Positions 18,200 through 28,300 of a stretch of DNA of 64,000 nucleotides are shown here, piece by piece. The notes beneath the pieces were generated by a model. That model saw nothing but the letters and a program-made list of their open reading frames with translations. It searched no databases and had not been told where the DNA came from. Source of the DNA: Anabaena minutissima FACHB-250 (GTDB lineage Bacteria > Cyanobacteriota > Cyanobacteriia > Cyanobacteriales > Nostocaceae); NCBI RefSeq assembly GCF_014697125.1, contig NZ_JACJRG010000013.1, forward strand, positions 117,398 through 181,397. The letters run 5' to 3'. Made by a program: the position numbers and the translations under genes. The first letter of the stretch is position 1. Every line of letters begins with the position of its first letter.

Positions 18200-18367
18200 C
18201 TAAACTTGCTTAAGAAGATGCTTAATCATATTGTCTTTGACCATTAACTGTCGCAGCACTTCCAAGAGAAATTTTTGAGATTCTTCCTGGCTTAATCCCT
18301 TAACCTGCTCTTCATAAAGTTTGAGGTTGAATTTCTGCTCTAAGTTCAGCTCCATTGGAATGTCCAT
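18200..18367 (-). CDS. nblA: Phycobilisome degradation protein NblA
   Basis: A 55-aa protein beginning MDIPMELNLEQKFNLKLYEE and containing GLSQEESQKFLLEVLRQLMVK, the helix-turn-helix dimer pattern of NblA. NblA binds phycobiliproteins and delivers them to the Clp protease during nitrogen or sulfur starvation. GGAGAG lies seven bases before the ATG. The gene is upstream of cpeBA on the same strand with its own terminator, so degradation factor and the pigment it targets are adjacent. The C-terminal residues known to contact phycobilisomes end in LLKQV, slightly shorter than in Anabaena NblA. Confidence 0.9.
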   Translation of the reverse strand: MDIPMELNLEQKFNLKLYEEQVKGLSQEESQKFLLEVLRQLMVKDNMIKHLLKQV

Positions 18368-18611
18368 AATTTCACTCTCCAGTGTTTCGCAACTTTAGGT
18401 TTGTCTAGCCTCTAGATATAAGGTTAACAAAAGTTACGCCTACTTGACAAGTGGACACTTTTAGAAGATTGCGAATAAACGCAGTTTGCTGTTTGTAGTA
18501 GCGACTTCAGTCGCGTCCGCTTCTTCGGTATAAGTTTTTGTTGGCAACTTCTTAACGTTTTATAATTTATGAGCAGAGGGTTTTCAACTTGTTGTTTGGA
18601 GTTAGCTTTTT

Positions 18612-19220
18612 ATGGATGCAATGGAGTTTTTTGAACTAAGTACAGGGAGATGGAGATCGCAGCGAACGACACACCACCTGGCCTTCAAGCGATCGGAAGC
18701 TGGGGAATCAGATATCCAGGTACAAGCCTTTGCTGCTGATCATCCTCAAGTGATTGAAATTTGCCAACTCCATGAAGTTGACCCCAAATTAGCGATCGGT
18801 GGTGCTTTTGTAACTTGGCAAGGTGCAATGGGATGGGATAAAGAAGAAGAAAATCATGAAGGCTCTACAGTCTTCTCCCTGATTCCTGATGCAGATAACC
18901 CCCGCCAAGGCTCATTGCTGCGAGAACGAGGCTATGCCGAAATTGTCCCAGTAGCAGGACGCTATCACATGGATGATGAAGATGCGTTAGTCCTGACGAC
19001 TGAGTACGACACGATGAGTTCGATTGAGAGGTTTTGGTTCGTCAGCCCCAGTCTCAGGATGCGAACTAGTACAGTCAAACGGTTTGGTGGTTTTAGCACT
19101 GCTACCTTTTGTACCGAATTTCGGATTGCAGATGCTTCAGAGGTTGCTTCTAACCTGACTCCTGACCAGATTAACAATGCGGCTCAACCCACAAAACACT
19201 TCTCCTTCTTTGGTTGGTAA
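18612..19220 (+). CDS. Bilin lyase of the CpcS/CpeS (S-type) family
   Basis: A 202-aa protein with the S-type lyase signature: MDAMEFFELSTGRWRSQRTTHHLAF at the start, then LIPDADNPRQGSLLRERGYAE and a C-terminal beta-strand region with WFVSPSLRMRTS. S-type lyases are ten-stranded lipocalin-like barrels that attach bilins to the conserved Cys82-type position of phycobiliproteins. CpcS/CpeS/CpeU cannot be told apart here; the position next to cpeBA suggests PEB attachment to CpeB Cys80 or phycocyanobilin attachment to CpcB/Apc. The end overlaps the start of the following HExxH gene by 44 bases. Confidence 0.87.
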   Translation: MDAMEFFELSTGRWRSQRTTHHLAFKRSEAGESDIQVQAFAADHPQVIEICQLHEVDPKLAIGGAFVTWQGAMGWDKEEENHEGSTVFSLIPDADNPRQGSLLRERGYAEIVPVAGRYHMDDEDALVLTTEYDTMSSIERFWFVSPSLRMRTSTVKRFGGFSTATFCTEFRIADASEVASNLTPDQINNAAQPTKHFSFFGW

Positions 19221-19770
19221 ATTAATCATTACCAGCAGTACCGATCCAGTGGCACGAGGGTTAGACTACCTTTATGGAGTTAGGTGTCTAGCTCTTGACT
19301 CAGAGATGATAGATGTGGTTTATGATATGAATAACCGCATTCCCCTCTGTGCCTGGATCGGTGAGCATATCGATGCGGTGAATACACGACTGGAAAACTA
19401 TCTTCAGGCTTGCCACGATTGTTTTCACCCTTGGGAGCAACCTGCTATTCAAATTTGTGCTGCTCCTATTGCTCAGTGTTTTGGAATTGATGCTCTCTGC
19501 AACCTTCAGACACATCCAATTACCATCCTGATTGATGTGGGACGAGTAGTGCCAGCAGACTGGTTGTTCTTAGTTGTCCACGAATATGCCCATGCTCATG
19601 TTGGGTTTCCGGGACACCACGAACAATTTGCGCGATCGCTCTCTCACCTCTGTCTCGGATTGGGAATTGCACCCCCCTCTGGGGAATTTACTATGGAATC
19701 TCACCTGCGATATTATCCCGATTGCCGTCCCACTCAGAACCCCCTAGCGTTTTGGCGCGGAGAAGACTGA
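19177..19770 (+). CDS. Putative HExxH metallopeptidase-like protein, overlapping the S-type lyase gene
   Basis: A 197-aa protein with the zinc-peptidase-like motif VVHEYAHAHVGFPGHHEQFARSL (HEYAH at about residues 134-138, with further His residues just after). The preceding WLFLV helix fits a gluzincin-type active-site helix, although a distal third ligand is unclear. No signal peptide or membrane segment is seen, so a cytoplasmic location is likely. The start overlaps the lyase gene by 44 bases in another frame, implying translational coupling, and the next gene is cpcL. A role in processing or turnover of phycobilisome parts is an inference from position only; no named family is recognised. 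Confidence 0.75.
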   Translation: MRLNPQNTSPSLVGKLIITSSTDPVARGLDYLYGVRCLALDSEMIDVVYDMNNRIPLCAWIGEHIDAVNTRLENYLQACHDCFHPWEQPAIQICAAPIAQCFGIDALCNLQTHPITILIDVGRVVPADWLFLVVHEYAHAHVGFPGHHEQFARSLSHLCLGLGIAPPSGEFTMESHLRYYPDCRPTQNPLAFWRGED

Positions 19771-19972
19771 CGATCAAAATGTTACGAATTACTGCTTTGT
19801 TTCGCAAATCAACAGGCGAAATCTCTACACAGGCGTATTCTAAATTTTGAGTTCCGTACACAGATGACAGTTATATCACCCGTAGTTGAAAGCTGCGCTC
19901 ATTGGTTGCTGCTCATTCGATACGATGACGGAATTTTTTAGGTGAACTTTATTCAGCATAGAGGTGTTCATT

Positions 19973-20713
19973 ATGTCAATTCCTTTGTTGGAGTATGCCC
20001 CTTCATCTCAAAATCAGCGTGTGACTAGCTTTGAGATACCTGGTGATGAACAGCCGAGAGTTTACACAACCGATAACCTGTTGTCAGCCAGTGAAATGGA
20101 TGTGTTGATTGTGGCAGCCTATCGCCAAGTTTTTCATGAACAGCAGATGCTGTTGAATAATCGTCAAATCTTCCTAGAATCTCAACTCAAAGCCGGACAG
20201 ATCACAGTCAAAGACTTTATTAGCGGATTAGTCTTATCCGATTCATTTAGACGGCTTAATTACGATGCTAACAATAATTACCGCTTTGTAGAACTCTGTG
20301 TACAAAGGATTCTAGGGCGGAATATTTATAGCGATCGCGAAAAACTCGCCTGGTCTATTGTCCTTGCGACCAAAGGACTCAGAGGCTTCATTAACGATTT
20401 GCTCAACAGCGAAGAATACATCGACAACTTTGGTGATAGTACCGTTCCTTATCAACGGCGACGGGTTTTACCCCAGCGTTCTCAAGGCGAGTTACCCTTT
20501 GAACGGACAGCACGCTACGGCACTGATTATCGCGATAAGTTACCACCTTCAATGAGAGGCTATAAACAAAGTGAGCCATTTAGTTTACAAACCTTCTTAC
20601 GTAGTTCTGACAGGGATGTAATTTTATGGCTAGTGGCTTCCATCGTGTTTTTAATCGCCTCCTGCTACTTCCTACCCATGTTTGATTTATTAACCAAAAT
20701 CGGACCCTACTAA
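19973..20713 (+). CDS. cpcL: Membrane-anchored rod linker CpcL (CpcG2 type)
   Basis: A 246-aa protein starting [17 protein letters not shown] as all CpcG rod-core linkers do, with a PBS-linker domain (about 15-180) and a basic linker. Unlike CpcG1 it ends in a hydrophobic segment, [19 protein letters not shown] (about residues 211-235). This is the hallmark of CpcL (CpcG2/CpcG3), which anchors core-less rod phycobilisomes to the thylakoid next to photosystem I and NDH. The ATG at 19973 has GAGG upstream; a GTG three codons earlier is less likely. In several chromatically acclimating strains this gene is under CcaS/CcaR green/red control; no such box was identified here. Confidence 0.92.
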   Translation: MSIPLLEYAPSSQNQRVTSFEIPGDEQPRVYTTDNLLSASEMDVLIVAAYRQVFHEQQMLLNNRQIFLESQLKAGQITVKDFISGLVLSDSFRRLNYDANNNYRFVELCVQRILGRNIYSDREKLAWSIVLATKGLRGFINDLLNSEEYIDNFGDSTVPYQRRRVLPQRSQGELPFERTARYGTDYRDKLPPSMRGYKQSEPFSLQTFLRSSDRDVILWLVASIVFLIASCYFLPMFDLLTKIGPY

Positions 20714-20779
20714 ATAATCTCTCTGTGTCTCCGTGTCTCTGTGGTGAATAAACCCTTAATTTCACCACAAAGACCTGAC

Positions 20780-21430
20780 TTATGACTGGGAAAGTATTTC
20801 AAGTTCTGCCTTCAGATTATATCTAGCAAATATCTCAGCAAATTCAAGCATCAAAGGCGTAAAATATATCTGTTGCCTTTGCAAAAATTGTTGCAAAAAT
20901 TGTTGCCGTGCGACCACATACTCTGATGTTGACAACCAGGAATATTCTTGGCGAATATTCTTTGCATATTCCCGATACTGCTCTGGACTAACAGCTAACA
21001 TCCCTAAATCTGCATCTAATAGGACGTGACTATCAATATCATCTATATCGGCTTGATGGTGTTGAGTATTGAGAATCAGATGGGTAACAGTATTAATTTG
21101 ATTAATAGGAATTTCTAAATTTCTGAGTAATTTATCTGCATATTCAGCACTGTTTTCTTCGTTATCTTTTGCTTGAGCCTCATATACAACATCATGAAAC
21201 CAAGCAGCCAATTGTACGGCAGCTAAGTTGTCAGTATAAGTTTTTAAAGTCTGAATTATCTCCAGAACATGATTAATATGCTTCAGATTATGGTAGTAAC
21301 GATGAGGAGCAGAATAGGAATCTACTAATTGAGCAAAACCTGTCTCCATAGCTATTTGGTTAACTCCAAAAGGTTGGAGAGTCTGCTGCCAGTGACGAAA
21401 TAAAATATGCGTGAGATTTTCTGTAAACAT
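20780..21430 (-). CDS. HD-domain metal-dependent phosphohydrolase-like protein
   Basis: A 216-aa protein with the HD-superfamily layout of the COG4339 group: YHNLKHINHVLEII supplies the first His, AAWFHDVVY the HD pair, and later helices contain TQHH and LLDADLGMLA. Such proteins are predicted metal-dependent phosphohydrolases with unknown substrates. Alone on its strand, with the methyltransferase gene 150 bases upstream behind a hairpin. No signal peptide. Confidence 0.8.
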   Translation of the reverse strand: MFTENLTHILFRHWQQTLQPFGVNQIAMETGFAQLVDSYSAPHRYYHNLKHINHVLEIIQTLKTYTDNLAAVQLAAWFHDVVYEAQAKDNEENSAEYADKLLRNLEIPINQINTVTHLILNTQHHQADIDDIDSHVLLDADLGMLAVSPEQYREYAKNIRQEYSWLSTSEYVVARQQFLQQFLQRQQIYFTPLMLEFAEIFARYNLKAELEILSQS

Positions 21431-21482
21431 AGATGCAGTATTGCCACTGTTGATATTAAAGAACTTTCAGTCCAGCTTAAAT

Positions 21483-21550
21483 AAACCCGGTTTCTGCTAT
21501 GAGTTTAGCTTGATGTTATCTTGCCCACATACTGAGAAGAAACCGGGTTT
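21483..21550 (-). terminator. Hairpin AAACCCGGTTTCT / AGAAACCGGGTTT
   Basis: Perfect 13-bp arms separated by 42 bases, beginning about 30 bases after the methyltransferase stop. AGAAACCGGGTTT is, as I recall, also a dispersed repeat in cyanobacterial intergenic DNA. It can serve as the 3' end of the methyltransferase transcript. Confidence 0.55.
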
Positions 21551-21582
21551 TTGGTGACAATCTTGACTATTGAATTGGACTA

Positions 21583-22428
21583 CTAGGGGTTCTTACGATA
21601 AGAAAGAATCAAATAATGCAGTATCCCCAGCCGACTAATCCACTCAGCAACAGCTGTAGAATTAGCAGATTGCGCATATCCTGATTCACGCTGAATTCGT
21701 TTGATTAGTGGATAAGTAGGTAGGGTATTGGTAGTGATATCTTCCTCTACGATTGATGTAAAACCTGTAGTTTTAGCCAGTTGACGATAAGCGTCTAGGG
21801 TAAAACTACTATCAACTTTTCCGTATGTGCTACTAACGCTAGGCTTCAGTAAATTGCCTGCCATGTTCATCAAGGGACGGACAAATTTTAAGGGTACAAA
21901 GTCACAAATAGCTAATGTACCGCCTGGTTTTAACACTCGCCATGCTTCTTGGAAAAAGCGTTCACGACTGGGGAAATGAAAGATGCACTCAACAGCAAGT
22001 ACCAAGTCAAAAGAATTATCTGCAAAAGGTAATTGACAAGCATCTCCTTCAATAAATTCGATTTCGTTATGATTACGGGGTTGGACTTGTTCTCTGGCTC
22101 TAGCGAGTTGGCGGGGGTCAATATTTAAACCAGTCAACTGCATATTGCTGAAGCGATCGCTTAGACTGGCGATCGTACCACCAAATCCACAGCCGCAGTC
22201 CAACACCTTTTGCCCATCAGCCGCGCCACCTGCATCACACACTCGGCGAGTTAAATTTTCTGCGGCGGTGGCGAAATCCTCTATTGATCCATCTGATGTA
22301 TTTGGGTTTGCCCAGTAGCCCCAATGTACGTGCAGACCAAAGGTTTTAATTAATTCGCTGTTACCTTGACTAAATCCTTCTAGTAATTGGTCAAAATAAG
22401 GTAATTCAACTTTTTGATCATCAATCAT
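21583..22428 (-). CDS. SAM-dependent methyltransferase
   Basis: A 281-aa class I methyltransferase. Motif I is KVLDCGCGFGGTIASL (about residues 74-89), followed by GLNIDPRQLARARE, EGDACQLPFADNSFDLVLAVECIFHF and the post-motif RVLKPGGTLAICDFVP. The N-terminal GLHVHWGYW and the C-terminal SGYAQSANSTAVAEW region resemble small-molecule methyltransferases of the UbiE/sterol/tocopherol type. The substrate is not identifiable, and neighbours give no pathway. Confidence 0.82.
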   Translation of the reverse strand: MIDDQKVELPYFDQLLEGFSQGNSELIKTFGLHVHWGYWANPNTSDGSIEDFATAAENLTRRVCDAGGAADGQKVLDCGCGFGGTIASLSDRFSNMQLTGLNIDPRQLARAREQVQPRNHNEIEFIEGDACQLPFADNSFDLVLAVECIFHFPSRERFFQEAWRVLKPGGTLAICDFVPLKFVRPLMNMAGNLLKPSVSSTYGKVDSSFTLDAYRQLAKTTGFTSIVEEDITTNTLPTYPLIKRIQRESGYAQSANSTAVAEWISRLGILHYLILSYRKNP

Positions 22429-22538
22429 ACAATTCTGTAAAAACTTACACCAATTTTTAGCATGATTTGGTGTCTAGCTGGGATTGGGAATTGAGGAGAC
22501 AAGGTACACAAGGTATAATTTTCTCAGAACTCATCACC

Positions 22539-22626
22539 GGCTAAACGCCGCGCTACCGCTAACACAACTCACAACTCAGCACTCACAACTCAGCACTCCC
22601 TCACTCAGCACTCCCTCACTCAGCAT
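22539..22626. repeat. Composite STRR with one 25-nt motif
   Basis: The 25-nt GGCTAAACGCC..CTACCGCTAAC motif occupies 22539-22563, followed by ACAACTC, CAGCACT and CCCTCACTCAG-type repeats that run into the stop codon of the cyclase gene (TGCTGA on the minus strand). Confidence 0.88.
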
Positions 22627-24068
22627 TCGTAGATAGCGATCGCTTCATCTTTACCTTTTAATTTCACTGCTTGATTGACTAATCTCAGAGAAAATAATTC
22701 TGGCGAAGATAAATTCTTCACTACTGACTCAGTGATTAAAATCCCACAGCCATAGTGCTTAGTTAATTCCTCAACACGGGCAGCAATATTTACAGCATCA
22801 CCTACTACGGTAGAATCAATCCGGCAAGTAAAACCCACTGTTCCCATTACTACCTCACCGCGATGAATACCAATACCCACAGCGATTTTTGGTAAACCGT
22901 TTTGTCTTCGTCCATCATTAAATTTATCCAAAGCTTGCTGCATCCAGATTGCTGCTTGTAGTGCGCCATCAGTAGCAACATCATCAAACAACGCCATAAT
23001 TGCATCACCAATATACTTATCAATAAACCCACCTGCTTGATCTATGGCCTTTCCCATGCAAGCTAAATAATCATTTAAAAATGTAAAAATTTCTTGTGGT
23101 GTCATCACCTCCGACATTGATGTGTAACCCCGAATATCACAAAATAAAATTGTGATCGTTCGGGTAGTTGCTAAACCCACAGCAATATTTTCAATACCTT
23201 GGGGTGCGATCGCTAAAATAAATTTATTCGGTACAAATAACTCAAAAGATTCTAAAGTCTTTTGTAACTTATTGAATGAACCCTGCAAAGCCGCAGACAT
23301 TTCATTAAATGAAGTCGCCAAAGCTCCAATTTCGTCTGCATTGGTAATTTGGGCGCGATGTTGCCAATCACCACCCGCAATTTTCATCGCACTCACCTGC
23401 AATCGGCGAATGGGTTCACTGATCCGCTTGGCTAAGATATACGCCAGTACCCAACCAATTGCCAAGCCAATCAAACCAACTACTAACGCCTGATTTACCA
23501 CCTCAGTAATAGCACGGTCAACTCGGCGTAAAGACATACCTAAACGCAGAGTCCCTATCTTTTGACCAGATGATAAGCGAATATCTGAGGCTACTTCCAT
23601 GACCCTTTCACCTCGTTTAGCCCGTAAATTTTCGGAAAAATAGATATCTCGGAGAATAAATGTCTCTGTTACAGTTAATGGTTGTGTTGATTCTAAGGCA
23701 GTATTAGTCACTGCTACAGGCACAACATCAGGAATATACTGATTTTGCAACTCATTGAGGGATGCAGCCACAATCAAATTTGCTTGGCGAGCATCGGAGA
23801 TGAAAACATACACAAAATCTTGATTTTGCTGCAAAAGTACATCAAGAGTAAGACGAATTTGACTCCAGTTTTCTTCTACCAACTCATCCCCTAAAGTATA
23901 AGTTAACACACTGGCAAAAGAGTTAGCATCCTGCACACTTTCTTGTTGATAGAGATGACTTTCACTTTTTGCCCACACAGAGACAATTGCACCAATTACA
24001 GTCAGCAGTAAAAGCGTAGTAGTAGCCATAATCCGGGTGCGGATTGACCGGAAAACCCAAAATTTCAT
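22620..24068 (-). CDS. Membrane-bound class III adenylate/guanylate cyclase
   Basis: A 482-aa protein. A TM helix (about 15-35) is followed by an extracytoplasmic sensor region (about 36-195), a second TM helix (about 197-218), a HAMP domain, and a class III cyclase domain (about 300-480). Metal-binding aspartates are seen in LFCDIRGYTSMSEV and KYIGDAIMALF; VGDAVNIAARVEEL carries the transition-state Asn and Arg. It makes cAMP (or cGMP) from NTP. The start at 24068 is set by ATGA: the start codon overlaps the stop of the upstream lipoprotein gene by four bases, which implies coupled translation. The last codons and TGA lie in a heptanucleotide repeat. Confidence 0.9.
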   Translation of the reverse strand: MKFWVFRSIRTRIMATTTLLLLTVIGAIVSVWAKSESHLYQQESVQDANSFASVLTYTLGDELVEENWSQIRLTLDVLLQQNQDFVYVFISDARQANLIVAASLNELQNQYIPDVVPVAVTNTALESTQPLTVTETFILRDIYFSENLRAKRGERVMEVASDIRLSSGQKIGTLRLGMSLRRVDRAITEVVNQALVVGLIGLAIGWVLAYILAKRISEPIRRLQVSAMKIAGGDWQHRAQITNADEIGALATSFNEMSAALQGSFNKLQKTLESFELFVPNKFILAIAPQGIENIAVGLATTRTITILFCDIRGYTSMSEVMTPQEIFTFLNDYLACMGKAIDQAGGFIDKYIGDAIMALFDDVATDGALQAAIWMQQALDKFNDGRRQNGLPKIAVGIGIHRGEVVMGTVGFTCRIDSTVVGDAVNIAARVEELTKHYGCGILITESVVKNLSSPELFSLRLVNQAVKLKGKDEAIAIYEC

Positions 24069-25132
24069 GGTTTGATCACCAGTTCTTCTACAAAAGTTAC
24101 CCACCGCCAACCCTGAGTTTGAGCTTGACACTCAGAACCAAAAGCTAAGGTAATAGGGCCACCCATTTTGGCTGGGATGGGTTGTTTGTTATCACCCCAT
24201 TTACTTGCTAAGAGAATGTCACAGTTTTGGATATCAGCAGAGGTTAATTTGGCCGGGTTAAGGTTGTTGTGGTGCGTTTTCCGCTTACCTTGCACCACAA
24301 CCTCCCCAGCAGTAGGTAATTTTACTTTGGCGAAGTCTAAAATATTTCGCATCTTTACACCATGTAGTTTGACTTTGCCACTCGGCCAGCCACTACGATA
24401 ACCAACAGTTTCGGAAATGGTAACTTGGGGTAATGTTTCTAAATCAGCCAGGTTGAGTTCTTGCTTTCCTACCCGCAGGCGGACTGGTTCTGTTCCCACA
24501 ATGATATTACTGACATAAAACACCCAAAATGATTGGGGATACTGCTGTCTCATGTGGGGATATTGAGTCTGAGGAAAGACTAAATAAATGGGGCCGCCTT
24601 GATTGCGGCTCATGGGTTTACCGTTGTTAGCGATCGCTAAAATAATCGGATACTTGATTAAATCTTCTAAGTTGACTGTCACCTGGTAAGAGTTGTAAGC
24701 AATAAAAGTTACTTCAGTTACGCCAGGTTGATAACCAAATTTTTGCAGCAGTTTCGAGACAGGGATACCCTGAAAATCAAACACCTGATTTGGCTGAATA
24801 ACGTAATTAGCATCGGTGGTTTTGACATGAGTTGTAGCTAAATCTTGTAGCTGTTGCCAATTCAACGTCACGCTTTTACCATTAGTTGTCTCACCTTGAA
24901 TAGCTAAATTCCACTCAGTTTCTTGGGTGTTTTTGGCGTTATCTGCCACCATTTCCCCATTGCGAGCGATCGCTTCTTGACGCCATACTTCCAGTTGTTC
25001 ATCACTAGGCTGGTATGTACAACCTCCCAGGTAGACAACAGCCATCAGCAGAATGCTGTTAGCGAGAGTTGAGCAGCGTAATGAGTAGTGAGTGCTGAGT
25101 AAAAACATAGGACTTTTCCGTATATTCCTCAT
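24065..25132 (-). CDS. Lipoprotein with molybdopterin-oxidoreductase-like fold
   Basis: A 355-aa protein with a signal peptide and lipobox LGGC (Cys38), so it should be anchored outside the cytoplasmic membrane. Residues about 80-215 and 225-355 resemble the Oxidored_molyb domain of the sulfite oxidase/YedY family (NQGGPIYLVFPQ, SFWVFYVSNI, GYRSGWPSGKVKLHGV). The Cys that ligates molybdenum in that family is not seen at the expected place, so cofactor binding may be lost. It overlaps the cyclase gene by four bases. The early signal region (STHYSLRC) is encoded by heptanucleotide-repeat DNA. The ATG at 25132 has GGAG nine bases upstream; 25108 is an alternative. Confidence 0.75.
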   Translation of the reverse strand: MRNIRKSPMFLLSTHYSLRCSTLANSILLMAVVYLGGCTYQPSDEQLEVWRQEAIARNGEMVADNAKNTQETEWNLAIQGETTNGKSVTLNWQQLQDLATTHVKTTDANYVIQPNQVFDFQGIPVSKLLQKFGYQPGVTEVTFIAYNSYQVTVNLEDLIKYPIILAIANNGKPMSRNQGGPIYLVFPQTQYPHMRQQYPQSFWVFYVSNIIVGTEPVRLRVGKQELNLADLETLPQVTISETVGYRSGWPSGKVKLHGVKMRNILDFAKVKLPTAGEVVVQGKRKTHHNNLNPAKLTSADIQNCDILLASKWGDNKQPIPAKMGGPITLAFGSECQAQTQGWRWVTFVEELVIKP

Positions 25133-25342
25133 TTCCTCCTACTCCCTTTTTTATTCGTGTATTACTGTTTTACACCTTGTATCAAAATCGTCCAGACAAA
25201 AACTTGACGTACAAAACCAAACTTCCCTCTATTTTGAATTTTGAATTTCGTGATCTGTGGTGACAAAAAAATTGACGAGTCACAATAGAAAGCACAGACT
25301 TCATAAATTAAACTCTTAACTTACATCAGGAGTTCACTATCA

Positions 25343-28300
25343 GTGGTATTACAAATACAAACCAGCACCTACGAAGCTAAAACCCAAGAAATTGCTAAAC
25401 AACTTTTAGCAGCAACTCAAGAAAATCGCTCATTTTTAGCTTCCCTGCGTGATCAAATGCGTTGGGATGATAAATTGCTAGCTTGGGCGATGAGTAACCC
25501 CGGTTTGCGGGTGCAATTATTTCGGTTTATCGATACTCTGCCAGCACTGCGGAGTAAATCAGAAATTGCTGCCCATCTCCAAGAATATTTAGGTGATGAA
25601 TCTGTTGAACTCCCAGCCGCCTTAAAGGGAATGCTGAATTTCGCCAACCCTGAATCTATGCCGGGACAAGTAGCTGCAACCAGTGTATCTACAGCAGTTG
25701 AGACGTTAGCTCATAAATATATTTCTGGCGAAAATATTAAACAAGTCATTAAAACCGTCGAACGACTGCGAAAAGAAAAAATGGCTTTCACCATTGATTT
25801 ACTTGGTGAGGCGGTAATTACCGAAATAGAGGCGCAGTCTTATTTAGAACGCTATCTAGAATTAATCGCCCAATTAACAGAAGCATCTAAGAGTTGGGGA
25901 AATATTCCCGCTATTGATGAAGCTGATGGCGAAAAGTTACCAAAAGTCCAGGTTTCTGTGAAGCTAACGGCATTTTATTCTCAATTTGACCCGTTAGATG
26001 CTAAAGGTAGTGAGGAGAAAGTTAGCGATCGCATTCGGACTTTGTTACGTGAGGCTCAAAAGTTAGGTGCAGCTATCCATTTTGATATGGAACAGTATGC
26101 GTATAAGGACTTAACTCTCAATATTTTGCAAAAAATCTTATTGGAAGATGAGTTTCGTCAACGTACAGATATTGGCATGACGATCCAAGCGTATCTCCGG
26201 GATAGTGAACAAGATGCTAAAAATGTGATCGCTTGGTTAAAACAGCGTGGCTATCCTTTAACTATTCGCTTGGTAAAAGGCGCGTATTGGGATCAAGAAA
26301 CGATCAAGGCTGTTCAAAAACATTGGCAACAGCCTGTTTTTCATGATAAAGCAGCAACAGATGCCAATTTTGAGGTGATTACTCAGTTGTTGCTGGAAAA
26401 TCATCAGTATGTTTATTCTGCTATTGGTAGTCATAATGTGCGATCGCAAGCACGGGCGATCGCTATTGCGGAAAGCTTAAATGTTCCCCGGCGGCGGTTT
26501 GAGATGCAGGTGCTTTACGGGATGGGGGATAAGTTGGCTAAAGCTTTGGTGGATCAGGGTTATCGGGTGCGGGTTTATTGTCCTTATGGTGAATTGTTGC
26601 CGGGAATGGCTTATCTGATTCGGCGTTTGTTGGAAAATACGGCTAATAGTTCTTTTTTACGGCAAAATTTGGAGAATCGGCCAGTTGAGGAGTTGCTTGC
26701 TGCACCGAAGGTTGATTTGTCTCACGCAGAGGAGGACACTTGCGTGGGCGGGTTTCCCGACTTGAGCAAAGTGTCCGTCGCGCGGAGTCGCAGAGAGGAT
26801 CAGGAAGGGTTTGTTGGTGCGGCGGATACGGATTATGCGGAGGTGGAGGAAAGGAAGGCGGCGGCGCGGGCTTTTGCGGCTGTGCGTGGGGAGTTGGGTA
26901 GGAGTTATTTACCTCTGATTGATGGGGAGTATGTGAGTACTTTAGAGGTGATTGATTCGGTTAATCCTTCTAATTTTAGTGAGGTGGTGGGGAAGGTTGG
27001 ATTGATTTCGGTTGAACAGGCGGAACGGGCTATGCAGGCGGCTAAGGCTGCGTTTCCTGGGTGGAAGAGTACGCCTGTGCAGGAACGGGCTGGGGTTCTG
27101 CGTCGGGCGGCTGATTTGATGGAACAGCGTCGGGCGGAACTTTCGGCTTGGATTGTTTTGGAGGTGGGTAAACCTGTTAAGGAAGCAGATGCGGAAGTGT
27201 CGGAGGCGATCGATTTTTGTCTCTACTATGCCGATGAGATGGAACGGCTGGATAAGGGTGTAATTTATGATGTGGCTGGGGAAAATAATCGTTATATTTA
27301 CCAGCCGCGCGGGATTGCTGTGGTGATTTCACCTTGGAATTTTCCTTTGGCGATCGCCTGTGGGATGACTGTTGCTGCTTTGGTTGCAGGGAATTGTACT
27401 TTGCTCAAGCCGGCGGAAACTTCTTCTGTCATTACTGCCAAACTCACGGAAATTTTGATAGAGGCTGGCATTCCTAAAGGTGTATTTCAATATGTACCGG
27501 GTAAGGGTTCACAAGTGGGTGCTTATTTGGTAAGTCATCCTGATACCCATGTCATTGCTTTTACTGGTTCTCAGGAAGTGGGTTGTCGCATTTATGCGGA
27601 AGCGGCTACCCTCAAACCTAGACAAAGGCACATGAAGCGGGTAATCGCGGAAATGGGCGGTAAGAATGCCATCATTGTTGATGAAAGTGCGGATTTAGAC
27701 CAAGCTGTTGTGGGTGTGGTTCAGTCGGCTTTTGGCTACAGTGGACAAAAATGTTCTGCTTGTTCGCGAGTGGTGGTGGTAGAAACAATTTATGATGCTT
27801 TTATCCGGCGGTTAGTGGAGGCTACAAAGTCCCTGAATATTGGGGAAGCGGAGTTACCAAGTACCCAAGTCGGCCCTGTGATTGATGCTAATGCCCGCGA
27901 TCGCATCCGTGAGTATATTGCCAAGGGTAAAGCAGAATCAGAGTTAGCACTAGAATTAGCCGCACCTGAACATGGTTATTTTATCGGCCCAGTTATCTTT
28001 AGTGAAGTTCCACCCAATGGGACAATAGCCCAGCAAGAAATCTTTGGCCCAGTCTTGGCAGTAATTAAAGCCAAAGATTTTACCGCAGCTTTAGTAGTTG
28101 CCAATGATACCAACTACGCCTTGACAGGTGGACTTTACTCCCGCACTCCTTCCCACATTCAAAAGGCACAAGCCGATTTTGAAGTCGGGAATCTGTATAT
28201 TAACCGTAATATCACAGGAGCGATCGTTGCTCGGCAACCCTTTGGTGGGTTTAAATTATCTGGTGTCGGTTCTAAAGCAGGGGGGCCTGATTATCTCCTG

